A stretch of DNA of 64,000 nucleotides from Azospirillum fermentarium (GCF_025961205.1 NZ_JAOQNH010000002.1:1172208-1236207); one strand, 5' to 3'; counted from the stretch's first letter, positions 28,444 to 37,387 are shown. Numbers and translations are program-made. The notes: generated by a model not told the origin, from the letters alone.

Positions 28444-28608
28444 TCAGCCGCGCACGGTGAACACCACCATGCCGGCGATGTACGACAGAGCCGCAATCAC
28501 CATCAGGACCACGGTCACCGCCGGAGCGGCGACGATGGTGCCGATCAGAACGCCCAGCACGACGACGAGCGCGATCAGGGCGAGGAACGTAACGCGGGAG
28601 TCTTCCAT
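28444..28608 (-). CDS. Small (54-residue) membrane protein
   Basis: A short frame reading MEDSRVTFLALIALVVVLG, then GVLIGTIVAAP, AVTVVLMVIAALSYIAG and ending MVVFTVRG. It has two hydrophobic helices with a Pro turn between them and a short charged N-terminus, as expected for a two-pass membrane peptide. Support comes from GC codon usage, the balanced hydrophobic pattern and the terminator directly after it. The ribosome binding site is weak (GGAT). The function is unknown. Confidence 0.65.
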   Translation of the reverse strand: MEDSRVTFLALIALVVVLGVLIGTIVAAPAVTVVLMVIAALSYIAGMVVFTVRG

Positions 28609-28944
28609 GTGTCGTAATCCATGAGCGAGATGGGCAAAACGGCGCTCTCCTTACCGGATTTCCGCGCGCCCGTGTGACAGAATCCGCAAATTCCCATCAT
28701 TTCTTCAAGGTCATTGGCGGAATTGTTGCGCGCCGGCAACTGTCCGCCGCACGGCGCCGGCTCCATCCCCCGGCCGTCACCGCCAAAAGGTGAATCACCG
28801 GACGGCCGAGCCCCGTTGCCCTTTGGTTATGAGTCAACGCCTGACTGTTCGCCCATCGAGCTATCTGGCGCACAACCAAGCCGCTTGCTATGTTTTTCAC
28901 CGGAACCGGAGAATCAGCCGGGCCGTTACAGGGAGACTGGCACC

Positions 28945-29757
28945 ATGGTGGACCTGTCGTCGCATCGCACGCCTGCACCGGCCGCCCACCCGGCGGCAGC
29001 CGAATCCTCCACCCCCCGCATCCGCACCATCGACACCAACCGCCCGTGGGTCTGGCTGGCCGCCGGCTGGCGGGATATGTGGGCCGCCCCCATGGTCAGC
29101 CTGGGCTATGGGCTGCTGGCGGTGGTCTCCAGCTTCCTGCTGACCGCCGGGCTGGTGATGGCCGAACTCGGTTATCTGGTCCTGCCGCTGGCGGCGGGAT
29201 TCATGCTGATCGGGCCGATCCTGGCCGTCGGGCTGTACCAGACCAGCCGCCTTCTCGAACAGGGGCAGCGCGTCACGCTGCCGGCCATCCTCGCCGCCTA
29301 CGCCGCCAACGGGGCGCAGATCGCCGCCATCGGGCTGGTGCTGATGCTGGCGATGCTGGCGTGGATCCGGGTGGCGTTCCTGATCTTCGCCATCTTCTTC
29401 TCGTCCGACCCGCCGCCGCTGGACATGCTGGTGGACCGGATCTTCTTCTCCGCCGAAACCATCCCGTTCCTGCTGACCGGGACCATCGTCGGGGGGGTGA
29501 TCGCCGCCCTGGTGTTCGCCATCAGCGTGATTTCGCTGCCCATGCTGCTGGACCGCGACACCGACGTCATCACGGCCATGGGCACCAGCGTGGAAGCGGT
29601 GCGCCACAACATCAAGCCGATGGCGGTGTGGGCCGGGCTGATCGCCCTGTTCATGGCCGCGGGCATGAGCATGGCCTTCGTCGGGCTGGTGCTGACCTTC
29701 CCGCTGATCGGCATGGCCTCGTGGCACGCCTACCGGGATCTGGTGGAGCACCGCTGA
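28945..29757 (+). CDS. DUF2189-family integral membrane protein
   Basis: A 270-residue protein with a soluble N-terminus (about 45 residues, ending in RTIDTNRPWVWLAAGWRDMWAAP) and about six transmembrane helices. The first part matches the DUF2189 pattern, in which W-L-xx-G-W-x-D is followed by two helices with GPILAVGLYQTSRLLEQG between them. Function is unknown. The start at 28945 follows AGGGAGA. The 324-bp gap before it has no gene; it contains only a weak 8-bp inverted repeat (CGGCCGTC) near 28770-28815. Confidence 0.85.
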   Translation: MVDLSSHRTPAPAAHPAAAESSTPRIRTIDTNRPWVWLAAGWRDMWAAPMVSLGYGLLAVVSSFLLTAGLVMAELGYLVLPLAAGFMLIGPILAVGLYQTSRLLEQGQRVTLPAILAAYAANGAQIAAIGLVLMLAMLAWIRVAFLIFAIFFSSDPPPLDMLVDRIFFSAETIPFLLTGTIVGGVIAALVFAISVISLPMLLDRDTDVITAMGTSVEAVRHNIKPMAVWAGLIALFMAAGMSMAFVGLVLTFPLIGMASWHAYRDLVEHR

Positions 29758-29779
29758 CGGGATCGCCGGAACGGAAAAA

Positions 29780-29812
29780 GGGGCCGCATCCCGCGGGGGA
29801 TGCGGCCCTTTT
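29780..29812. terminator. Bidirectional terminator
   Basis: GGGCCGCATCCC pairs with GGGATGCGGCCC across a short loop. TTTT follows on the plus strand and AAAAA precedes it, giving a T-run on the minus strand. It lies between the convergent DUF2189 and PLC-X-domain genes and serves both. Confidence 0.85.
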
Positions 29813-29841
29813 CATTGGCCGGTGAGCGCCGGCCCCAGCCG

Positions 29842-31275
29842 TCAGCCGTGCGCCTTGGTGTTGGTGAAGCCGAAGCGCATATCCACCAGCCCATAGCGGC
29901 CCTGCTCGCGGCCCTGCAGACCGGTCAGCGCAAGGCCGTCCAGCGTCACCACCGCGTGCTCGCCGCCATCCGGGTTGCCCGCGAGCCAGCCGGATTCCTT
30001 GCCCGAAGCGGTCCAGAAGCGCAGATCGACGATGCCATAGCCGCCCTGCTCCTTGATCTGGACCTTGGTGATGGCCTCGCCGGGGAAGCAGCGGCTGCGG
30101 TTGTCCTGCGACTCCTGGTTGCCGCAGGTCCAGCCGCTTTCCGACACCGCGCCGTTTCCGTCGTTGAACAGCAGCCGGGCGTTGGTGATGCCGTAGCGGG
30201 CCTGCTGCTTCACCTCGATCCCGCTGGGCAACCGGCCGGCCGGCGCTTCGATGCGTCCGGTCCAGCCGCCTTCCTTATTGCGGGTCACGCCGTCGGTCCA
30301 AAACTCACCGAAATTGCGCGCGATGGCGATGTCCACCGCATCCGAATCCTCGAAGAAGTCGGTGACGATCAGGTTGCAGCGGACAGCGTACCGGGCGTTC
30401 AGGAAGGAGCGGAGCCGGCCGGCGCATTTGCCGTTCAGCCAGCGCAGGTCTTGGGTTGCGCTGATGGGATTGATCATGTTCTTGACGCCCGCCACGATGT
30501 CGTCCTGGGTGGGCGTCAGGATCCACTGCATCCCGCTCAGCCCGTCACGCGCCGCCGCCGCCCGGGACAGGTGATCCGCGGCCTTTTTCTCAAGGGTGTC
30601 GGGAGAATTGGTTTCGAAATAGCCCGCGTTGGCGCGGCTGCGGCCGATGCGCTGGTCGCCGCCGCTGTCCTTCAGCTTATCGTCGTTGCACATCAGGAAC
30701 AGGCGCGAGCCGGCGGCGGTGATCTCGCCCAGCGTCTTGGACAGGATATGATCGACCGGGGCCAACAGGGGCGCGACCGTCCTGTCGATGATGCCCGCCA
30801 TTTCGTCATAGTCGCGGGGCTGGAAATCCAGGAGCACCAGATCGACGATGACCACTTCACGGCGCGTATGGCGCAGGAAACCGGCGATCTCCTCCAGCCC
30901 CACCGCGGCCTCTTCGCCGACCAGCCCATGGCAGAAGTGGAGCTTGCCGGTCTTTTGCGAGCGCATCACCCGCAGATCGACGTAGCGGATACCCCGTTCG
31001 AACTGATTGACAAGGCGCATGGACTGCGCCTTTCCCCAGCCCGCGATGGTCCCGACCAGCTTCGAATAGCCGACCCGTGCGATGATATTGGCGTACGCCC
31101 CCGTCCGGAGCCCCTCGATAATCGGCTCCCAACGCTTGTTGTGTTTATCCACCTCGTCATTGATGAAATAGTAGGCACCGCTGTCATGGGTGCCCGGCAG
31201 GGTGACATCAATCAGCGTGCACGTTCCCGGCAGAAGATCGCCCATCCAATTGCGCATGTCGATATTATTCAGCAT
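29842..31275 (-). CDS. PLC-X-domain (PI-PLC-like) protein with C-terminal triple repeat
   Basis: A 477-residue protein. The N-terminal 320 residues carry the X-domain fold of phosphatidylinositol-specific phospholipase C: LPGTHDSGAYY gives His30-Asp31, RGIRYVDLRVM gives Asp100/Arg102, and LHFCHGLVG gives His116, the pair of histidines used in acid-base catalysis. The last 130 residues hold three related blocks, YGITNARLLF, YGIVDLRFWT and YGLVDMRFGF, each followed or preceded by a Gly-Trp element (SGWTCGNQE, SGWLAGNPD), a lectin-like beta-repeat pattern. No signal peptide is visible. I infer a phosphodiesterase acting on inositol lipids or similar head groups; the Ca-binding residues of eukaryotic enzymes are not evident. 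Confidence 0.75.
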   Translation of the reverse strand: MLNNIDMRNWMGDLLPGTCTLIDVTLPGTHDSGAYYFINDEVDKHNKRWEPIIEGLRTGAYANIIARVGYSKLVGTIAGWGKAQSMRLVNQFERGIRYVDLRVMRSQKTGKLHFCHGLVGEEAAVGLEEIAGFLRHTRREVVIVDLVLLDFQPRDYDEMAGIIDRTVAPLLAPVDHILSKTLGEITAAGSRLFLMCNDDKLKDSGGDQRIGRSRANAGYFETNSPDTLEKKAADHLSRAAAARDGLSGMQWILTPTQDDIVAGVKNMINPISATQDLRWLNGKCAGRLRSFLNARYAVRCNLIVTDFFEDSDAVDIAIARNFGEFWTDGVTRNKEGGWTGRIEAPAGRLPSGIEVKQQARYGITNARLLFNDGNGAVSESGWTCGNQESQDNRSRCFPGEAITKVQIKEQGGYGIVDLRFWTASGKESGWLAGNPDGGEHAVVTLDGLALTGLQGREQGRYGLVDMRFGFTNTKAHG

Positions 31276-31435
31276 AACAGCCTCTTCTGAAGATTAATTA
31301 TCATGAAAGGGATGCCGTAAACCGGAATGTTTGCTTTTTGCGAGAGCAGCATTCGAGGCTTCTTTACGCATCGTGCGCAACAAGCGTATGACGTGCCCCC
31401 GGCAAGGAGGCTATCCTCCAGTTTTGAAATTCCGC

Positions 31436-32890
31436 ATGGTCCAGATGCTCCGACCTTGGCCGCTCCACATCCCTCTCGACCGGCAGGGTCCGGCCGCCCT
31501 CCACAGCCAGATCTCCCAAGCCGTGGCGGCGGGGGTCCGGTCCGGGCGGCTCCCGCCGGGAAGCCCCCTGCCCGGCACGCGGGAACTGGCCGCCCAGTTG
31601 GGGGTGAACCGCAAGACGGTTCAGTTGGCCTACGACGATCTCGTCGCCGGCGGCTGGGCCACGGCACAAGGGCGGCGCGGCACCTTCATCGCCCCGGAAC
31701 AGCCGGCGGCCCTGTGCCCGGCGGCGGACGCCGGGCCGCCCCCCGTAACCGCCCGGCACCGGCGTGTGGTTCCGTCACCGCCGGCACCGGAGATGATCGT
31801 GTTCGACGATGGCGCGCCGGACACGCGGCTGGTGCCGGTGACGGCCTTGGCGCAAGCCTACCGCAACGCGCTGCTGCGGCTCAGCTCCGGCAACCGGCTG
31901 GCGGACGAACATCCGCTGGGCAACACCGCCCTGCGCCGGTCGATCTCCACCATGCTCAACTTCAACCGGGGCATGGCGACCGTGCCGGAACGGATCTGCC
32001 TGACGCGGGGCAGCCAGATGGCGATCTTTCTGGCCGCCCGCCTCCTGACCGGTCCCGGCACCGTGGCCGCCATGGAGGAACCCGGCTATTCCGAGGCACG
32101 CGCCGCGTTCCGGGCGGCGGGCGCCGATCTGGCCCCCATCCCGGTGGACCGCGCGGGGCTGCGGGTCGATGCGCTGGAGGAGCTGTGCCGGCACCGGCCC
32201 CCGGCGTGCGTCTATGTCACGCCCCACCACCAGTTTCCCACCACCGTCAGCCTGACGCCGGAGCGCCGTCGGCATCTTCTGGACCTGTCCGGCCGTTACG
32301 GCTTCACGATCCTGGAGGATGACTACGACCACGAATTCCATTTCGTCCGCGCGCCCATCCTGCCGGTCGCCAGCCTCGATGGGGCTGAGAACATCGTCTA
32401 CATCGGCACCTTTTCGAAGCTGCTGTCCCCGCACCTGCGGTCCGGCTATCTGACGGGGCCGGCCTGGTTCATCCGCCGGGCCGCGGCGGCGGTCAGGCAG
32501 ATCGACCGGCTGGGAGATCCGGTGACGGAACTGGCCGTGGCCGACCTGATCGACTCGGGCGTAATCCAGCGCCACCACGAGAAGGCGCGGCACCTGTACG
32601 ACCAGCGCCGGCAGGCGTTCGGCACGATGCTGCACCAGACGTTCGGCCCCCTGGCCCGCTGCACCCTGCCCGACGGGGGACTGGCCTGCTGGGTGGAGTT
32701 CGATGCGCCGTTCGGCGCGGCGGGCTGCGCCGCCCGGATGCGGGCGGCCGGAATCCGCCCGCTGCCCGGCCGGATCTTCTGGGCCGGGAAGCCCAACCCG
32801 CAGACGACGCGGATCGGTTACGCGCACATGGCTCCCGCCCAGATGGCCAAGGCCCTGCGCCGCCTGAAACAGGCGTTGTGGCCCCAGTGA
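31436..32890 (+). CDS. MocR/PdxR-type transcriptional regulator (GntR-aminotransferase fusion)
   Basis: About 484 residues. The N-terminal winged helix has ALHSQISQAVAAGVRSGRLPPGSPLPGTRELAAQLGVNRKTVQLAYDDL. It is followed by a linker and a type-I aminotransferase domain with YVTPHHQFPTTVSL, ILEDDYDHEFHF and the PLP-lysine region GTFSKLLSPHLRSGYL. MocR regulators sense PLP or an amino-acid aldimine. The gene is divergent from the PLC-X gene. The start is uncertain: ATG 31436 and TTG 31424 are both in frame, and the strong AAGGAGG at 31404-31410 lies inside a GGAGG-CTAT-CCTCC inverted repeat. Confidence 0.88.
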   Translation: MVQMLRPWPLHIPLDRQGPAALHSQISQAVAAGVRSGRLPPGSPLPGTRELAAQLGVNRKTVQLAYDDLVAGGWATAQGRRGTFIAPEQPAALCPAADAGPPPVTARHRRVVPSPPAPEMIVFDDGAPDTRLVPVTALAQAYRNALLRLSSGNRLADEHPLGNTALRRSISTMLNFNRGMATVPERICLTRGSQMAIFLAARLLTGPGTVAAMEEPGYSEARAAFRAAGADLAPIPVDRAGLRVDALEELCRHRPPACVYVTPHHQFPTTVSLTPERRRHLLDLSGRYGFTILEDDYDHEFHFVRAPILPVASLDGAENIVYIGTFSKLLSPHLRSGYLTGPAWFIRRAAAAVRQIDRLGDPVTELAVADLIDSGVIQRHHEKARHLYDQRRQAFGTMLHQTFGPLARCTLPDGGLACWVEFDAPFGAAGCAARMRAAGIRPLPGRIFWAGKPNPQTTRIGYAHMAPAQMAKALRRLKQALWPQ

Positions 32891-32909
32891 CCGGACGGGG
32901 CCACCCCCC

Positions 32910-33107
32910 TCAGCGCTTGAACAGCGCCTCCGCCGCCGAGCGGTGGGCCTGCTTGCCGGCGATGGCGGCGCGGGCGCGTTCGATCTCCGCTTCCAGCCCG
33001 GCGATGTAGGTCAGCAGCTCATCGACGGACATCACGCCGAGATCCTTCGGCGGCGCCTTGGCCGCCGGCATGGGGCGGGGTTCCAGATCGTCGGTGTCGA
33101 GAGCCAT
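32910..33107 (-). CDS. DUF1192-family small protein
   Basis: A 65-residue protein. The C-terminal 40 residues, VMSVDELLTYIAGLEAEIERARAAIAGKQAHRSAAEALFKR, match the DUF1192 pattern: a short coiled coil followed by a Ser-Ala-Ala-Glu-x-Leu-Phe tail. This family is conserved in alphaproteobacteria and its function is unknown. It is divergent from the quinone oxidoreductase, as often seen in Rhodospirillales. Confidence 0.85.
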   Translation of the reverse strand: MALDTDDLEPRPMPAAKAPPKDLGVMSVDELLTYIAGLEAEIERARAAIAGKQAHRSAAEALFKR

Positions 33108-33203
33108 CGGTCCAGCCTCCTTCGTCTTTCCCATGCGGGTTGCCAGCATGGGCCGCCGGGGTCTACCGTCCACCCGGCTCATGATCGTGACACGAGGAAT
33201 ACC

Positions 33204-34196
33204 ATGACCGAAGGGATGCGGTGTGTCGAAATCGCCCAGGCCGGCGGACCGGAGGTGCTGCGCCCCGTCACCCGCCCGCGGCCCCGGCCCGCGGCGGGCG
33301 AGGTGCTGATCGCGGTGGAGGCGGCGGGCGTCAACCGCCCCGACACGCTCCAGCGCCAGGGCCGCTACGACCCGCCCCCCGGCGCGTCCGACCTGCCGGG
33401 GCTGGAGGTCGCGGGCCGCATCGCCGCGGTGGGCGCGGGCGTCACCGGCTGGGCCGCGGGCGACGCCGTGTGCGCGCTGGTGGCCGGCGGCGGCTACGCC
33501 CAGTTCTGCACGGCACCGGCCCCGCAGCTCCTCCCCGTTCCCGCCGGCCTGTCCATGGCCGAGGCGGCGGCCCTGCCGGAAACCGTCTTCACCGTCTGGA
33601 CCAACGTGTTCGAGCGCGGTGGCCTGAAGCCCGGCGAAAGCCTGCTGGTCCACGGCGGGTCCAGCGGCATCGGCACCACGGCCATCCAACTGGCCCGCGC
33701 GCTGGGATCGCCCGTCTACACCACCGCCGGCAGCGCCGACAAATGCGCGGCCTGCGAAACGCTGGGGGCCACCCGCGCCATCAACTACAGGACCGAGGAT
33801 TACCCCACGGTGATCCGCGCGGCGACCCAGGGGCGCGGCGTCGATGTGGTGCTGGACATGGTGGGCGGCGATTACGTGGCCCGCGACATCGACATCATGG
33901 CCCCCGACGGGCGTCACGTCTCCATCGCCTTCCTCAACGGGCCGAAGGTCACGCTGAACCTGTTTCCCGTCATGACCAAGCGGCTGACCATCACCGGCTC
34001 CACGCTGCGCGCCCGCTCGGTGGCGGAGAAGGGGCGCATCGCCGCGGCGGTGCGGGCCACCGTGTGGCCGCTGGTGGAACAGGGGACGGTGCGCCCGGTG
34101 ATGCACGCCGCCTTCCCCCTGGAGCAGGCGGCGGAGGCCCACCGCCTGATGGAGTCGAGCGCCCACATCGGCAAGATCGTGCTGACCGTGGCGTGA
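33204..34196 (+). CDS. NAD(P)H:quinone oxidoreductase (zeta-crystallin type)
   Basis: A 330-residue member of the zinc-free medium-chain dehydrogenase/reductase family. The N-terminal catalytic domain has VAGVNRPDTLQRQGRYDPPPGASDLPGLEVAG-like spacing. The cofactor domain has ESLLVHGGSSGIGTTAIQLARALG (about 146-169) and DVVLDMVGGDY. The closing segment is HIGKIVLTV. It corresponds to the PIG3/TP53I3 subgroup of quinone reductases that act on o-quinones with NADPH. The start is supported by ACGAGGAAT upstream. Confidence 0.92.
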   Translation: MTEGMRCVEIAQAGGPEVLRPVTRPRPRPAAGEVLIAVEAAGVNRPDTLQRQGRYDPPPGASDLPGLEVAGRIAAVGAGVTGWAAGDAVCALVAGGGYAQFCTAPAPQLLPVPAGLSMAEAAALPETVFTVWTNVFERGGLKPGESLLVHGGSSGIGTTAIQLARALGSPVYTTAGSADKCAACETLGATRAINYRTEDYPTVIRAATQGRGVDVVLDMVGGDYVARDIDIMAPDGRHVSIAFLNGPKVTLNLFPVMTKRLTITGSTLRARSVAEKGRIAAAVRATVWPLVEQGTVRPVMHAAFPLEQAAEAHRLMESSAHIGKIVLTVA

Positions 34197-34298
34197 GATT
34201 CCGGCAACGGCGGAAGGATGCCGGCCTTTCCCGATCCCGAGTGCCGTGATAAGCAACGGACTCCATCAACCCGTATCGCTGACCGGACGGAGGATTAC

Positions 34299-34877
34299 AT
34301 GGCGCGCATCCCTTCCGCCATTCCGGCCCTGGCCCTGATGGCCGTGCTGGTGGCTGCGTGCGAGACGGCGCCGCCCCCGCCACCCCCCGCACCGTCCCAG
34401 GCGGCCGAACCGGCCAGCGGCACCGACGGCGAAATCCTGCGGCAGCGGCGCGGGTGGACCGTCACCCTGCACCGCACCGACGGCAAGCCCAGCCTGTGCC
34501 TCGCCTCGCGCCTGGGCGCGCCGGGGGCCACGCTGGCCTTTGCCACCACCGCAACGGAAGGGCGGGTGCTGCTGCGCGGTGCCCCCACCAGCGCACAGCC
34601 CGGCACCGTCGTCACCCTGAACGCCGTGGTGGAAGGGGCCGAGCCGGTCAACCTGTCGGCCATCCTGCGCACCGACGGCACGCTGGCCGCCGTGCTGCCC
34701 TTCGCCCAGTTCGAACAGACCGTCAGCCCCTTCGCCCATGGCCGCCGCGCCACCTTCGAAGGGGCCGCCATCACCCAGCCGCCCAGGCCCATCAACCTGA
34801 CCGGCAGCGAATGGGCGATCAACTCGGTGCTGGAGTGCCGGATTCTGCACCTGACCGCCGGCGGACAAGGGGCGTAA
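34299..34877 (+). CDS. Putative outer-membrane lipoprotein, unknown function
   Basis: A 192-residue protein with a lipoprotein signal (ALALMAVLVAAC, Cys about 19), then a proline-rich linker PPPPPPAPS and a globular domain of about 145 residues. Readable elements are RGWTVTLHRTDGKPSLCLASR and INLTGSEWAINSVLECRILH. The domain resembles the invasion-associated locus B type in outline, but I cannot confirm this. The start has an excellent ribosome binding site, ACGGAGG, six bases upstream. Confidence 0.7.
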   Translation: MARIPSAIPALALMAVLVAACETAPPPPPPAPSQAAEPASGTDGEILRQRRGWTVTLHRTDGKPSLCLASRLGAPGATLAFATTATEGRVLLRGAPTSAQPGTVVTLNAVVEGAEPVNLSAILRTDGTLAAVLPFAQFEQTVSPFAHGRRATFEGAAITQPPRPINLTGSEWAINSVLECRILHLTAGGQGA

Positions 34878-34918
34878 CGGGGCGACCGCCCCGGACCCTT
34901 CCGATTTTTATGATGATG

Positions 34919-34951
34919 AAAAAACGGGGGGTATGGGGGCTGTGCCCCCAT
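34919..34951 (-). terminator. Terminator after the FUSC gene
   Basis: On the minus strand ATGGGGGC pairs with GCCCCCAT around a 3-base loop, and TTTTTT follows 8 bases later. It lies 23 bases past the FUSC stop. Confidence 0.6.
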
Positions 34952-34973
34952 GCGGGTGCAGGCGGCAGCCCGC

Positions 34974-36770
34974 TCACACCAGCCGGCGCGTGGCAAAGAA
35001 CGCCGCGTTCCCCCGCAACGCCCGCGCTCCGGCCAGCAGAATGGCTGCCTCCGGGCCGTCCACCCGCACCGCGGCACGGTCCAGGGAATCCGCGGCGGCG
35101 GCGGGCTTCAGCGACAACGACTGAAGCCGGCGCAGGGCGAGAGCCAAGCGGCGGCGCACCGGGGCGGGGGTATCCACCCGATCCACCACGCGGCGGGCCG
35201 ACAGAATTGCTTCCCCCACGCTGAAGGCGGCGAGCGCACCGTCGATGGCGGCGGTGTCGCGGCCCTCCACCAGATCGGCCCGCCGTACCAGCCGCAACGT
35301 GCGGTGATAGAGCCGTGCCCGCCACCGGCGGGGCGACTCCGCGGCCTGCGATGCCGCCAGGGATTCCAGATCGCGCACGGTCATCGCCACCACGGTGCGC
35401 AGCCGCACCGCCGCGTTGACCGGCAGCACCACGCGGAACGACACCAGCGCCAGCCCGATGCCCAGCAGCATGGCCGCCGCCCCGTGCAGCAGCTCCTCCA
35501 CCCCGCCGTGCAGCGGTGCGGTGGGATGGGCCAGCAGCAGGAAGGCCATGGCGTAATCCAGCGACGGCATGCGGGTCACCGGGTGGGCCATGGCCACCGC
35601 GCCCAGCGCCAGGAACGGCGCGGTCAGCACCAGCGCCTCCAGCGGGCCGGGGTCCACCGGCAGCACCGCCAGACGGCAGACCACCGCCGCCACCGCCCCC
35701 GCCGCCGATCCCATCAGCACCAGACGCAGCACCCGCACCGGATCGTCGAAGCTGGAGAACAGCGATGCCATCACCGCCGTGCCCAGCATCAGATAGGGTC
35801 CGGCCTCCCACCCCGTCGCCACCCACAGCGCCCCTGCGGCCAGCACCGCCGCCAGCGCCCGCACCGACGCCGCGGCCGCCCCGCCCCAATCGCGGTGCAG
35901 GCGGATGGCCACGGAGGGCAGCGCCTCGATCCCCTCCCCCGCCGTCAGGGCGGCCAGGGCCGTGCGCACGGCGGCGGTTTCGGGCAAAGGGCCGGCACCC
36001 TTGCCGCCCGCGCGGGTGGCGGCCATCAGCGCCAGCACCGCCGCGGCCAGACGCCGGGCGCCGCGGATGCGGCGGTAACCGGCGGGAGAGCCGGAGGCAT
36101 GGGCGTCGAGCAGGTCGTCCACCGCCGCCAGCTCCGACAGGATGGCGCGTTCACGCTCGGCCACCTCGCGCCCGCCGGCCCCGGTCAGGACGGTGGCGCT
36201 CCACGCCAGGGCATCGCCCGCGGCCCCGCGCAGCCGGTCCATCAGCAGCGGTTCCGCCGCCGGGGGCAGGAACAGCCACGACACCAGGGCCGAGGCCGCG
36301 ATGCCGATGGCCACCGTCACCACCCGCCCGGCGGCCAGCCCCAGCACATGGTCGGGGTGCGGCACGTCCATCAGCGCCACCATGGCGGCGGTGTAGCCGG
36401 CCAGCAGCAGCCCGTACGTCTGGAAATGGCGCAGCAGATTGCCGGCCCCGGCGCACAGCGCCACCCACAGCGCCAGCCCGCCGGTCAGCAGCCACGGGTT
36501 GCCGCCGCTGCCCAGCACCAGCCCCACCCCCACCACCGAGCCGGCAAAGGTGCCGGTCAGGCGGTAGAGGCTCTTTTCCACCAGCATCCCGCGGGTGGGC
36601 TGGGCCACCACCCACACGGTCATGGCGGCCCAATGGGGGCTTTCCAGCCCGAGCGCCGTGGCCAGAGCCAGCGCCAGCCAGCTTGCGAAGGCGGTGCGCA
36701 GGGTAAAGCTCAGCCGCGGTCCCTCGAACCCCCGCAGGCCGGCGCGCAATGTGGAGAGAATCGCGGCCAT
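34974..36770 (-). CDS. FUSC/AaeB-family membrane transporter
   Basis: A 598-residue inner-membrane protein with two sets of hydrophobic helices (about residues 20-160 and 330-480) separated by cytosolic domains, the layout of AaeB/YccS-type aromatic-acid exporters. Readable segments are ESPHWAAMTVWVVAQPTRGMLVEKSLYRLTGT and PLVSFRVVLP-like helices. The ATG at 36770 shares one base with the stop of marR (TGATG); a GTG at 36773 would overlap by 4 bases. It is the second gene of a MarR-controlled operon, so the efflux substrate is probably the MarR ligand. AaeA (HlyD-type) and AaeX partners are absent here. Confidence 0.85.
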   Translation of the reverse strand: MAAILSTLRAGLRGFEGPRLSFTLRTAFASWLALALATALGLESPHWAAMTVWVVAQPTRGMLVEKSLYRLTGTFAGSVVGVGLVLGSGGNPWLLTGGLALWVALCAGAGNLLRHFQTYGLLLAGYTAAMVALMDVPHPDHVLGLAAGRVVTVAIGIAASALVSWLFLPPAAEPLLMDRLRGAAGDALAWSATVLTGAGGREVAERERAILSELAAVDDLLDAHASGSPAGYRRIRGARRLAAAVLALMAATRAGGKGAGPLPETAAVRTALAALTAGEGIEALPSVAIRLHRDWGGAAAASVRALAAVLAAGALWVATGWEAGPYLMLGTAVMASLFSSFDDPVRVLRLVLMGSAAGAVAAVVCRLAVLPVDPGPLEALVLTAPFLALGAVAMAHPVTRMPSLDYAMAFLLLAHPTAPLHGGVEELLHGAAAMLLGIGLALVSFRVVLPVNAAVRLRTVVAMTVRDLESLAASQAAESPRRWRARLYHRTLRLVRRADLVEGRDTAAIDGALAAFSVGEAILSARRVVDRVDTPAPVRRRLALALRRLQSLSLKPAAAADSLDRAAVRVDGPEAAILLAGARALRGNAAFFATRRLV

Positions 36771-37222
36771 CACGCCCCCCGCCGCTGGGAAAGGGAGGAA
36801 TCCAGCCGGTCGAAGGCGTCCATCATCATGAGAAGCTCGTCATCGGAAAAATCACTCAGCAGCGTTTCCTCCGCCGCCGTGATCATGGTTTGCATGGTGT
36901 CCACCAGCCGCAGCCCGGCGTCGGTCAGGTACAGGCACTTGGCCCGCCCGTCGGCGGGATCGTCGTGCCGTTCCAGCAGCCCGCGCTCCTCCAGAAGGCC
37001 GATCAGGCGGACCACGGTGGAGCCGTCCACGCCCAGCGCCGCCGCCAGATCCTTTTGCCGCATGCCGCCGCCCTGGCGGTGCAGGTGGATCAGCGGGCGC
37101 CACGCGGCGTCGGTCAGGCCGGCGGCCAGCAGTTCGGCGTCGATGGCCTGCCGCCAGCGCCGCGCCAGCAGCACGAGGCGGAACCCGAAACGGTGCCGGG
37201 GATTGGGGGTTGGTGTCGTCAT
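36770..37222 (-). CDS. MarR-family transcriptional regulator
   Basis: A 150-residue winged-helix repressor. The recognition region is MRQKDLAAALGVDGSTVVRLIGLLEERGLLERHDDPADGRAKCLYLTDAG (helix-turn-helix plus wing). It is co-translated with the FUSC transporter. A perfect palindrome of the kind MarR dimers bind lies 9 bases upstream of its start. I infer autorepression and control of the transporter, and possibly of the divergent EamA gene. Confidence 0.93.
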   Translation of the reverse strand: MTTPTPNPRHRFGFRLVLLARRWRQAIDAELLAAGLTDAAWRPLIHLHRQGGGMRQKDLAAALGVDGSTVVRLIGLLEERGLLERHDDPADGRAKCLYLTDAGLRLVDTMQTMITAAEETLLSDFSDDELLMMMDAFDRLDSSLSQRRGA

Positions 37223-37230
37223 GGGATAAT

Positions 37231-37248
37231 TAGATGATATGTCATCTA
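37231..37248. promoter_or_regulatory. Probable MarR operator
   Basis: TAGATGA-TATG-TCATCTA: perfect 7-base half-sites around a 4-base spacer, centred 18 bases ahead of the marR start in the 165-bp divergent region to the EamA gene. The size (18 bp) and AT content fit known MarR sites. Confidence 0.75.
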
Positions 37249-37387
37249 TTGGGATCAAATGTATTTCTCATCCCGCAACGCACCACAGCCCTGCGCACAC
37301 CACAGCACCGCAAAACCTGCGATTGACGCACGGATCAGGCGCCCCCTACCCTTCCGCTCTCGGATGAATCTGGAAGAAGGCCGGCCC

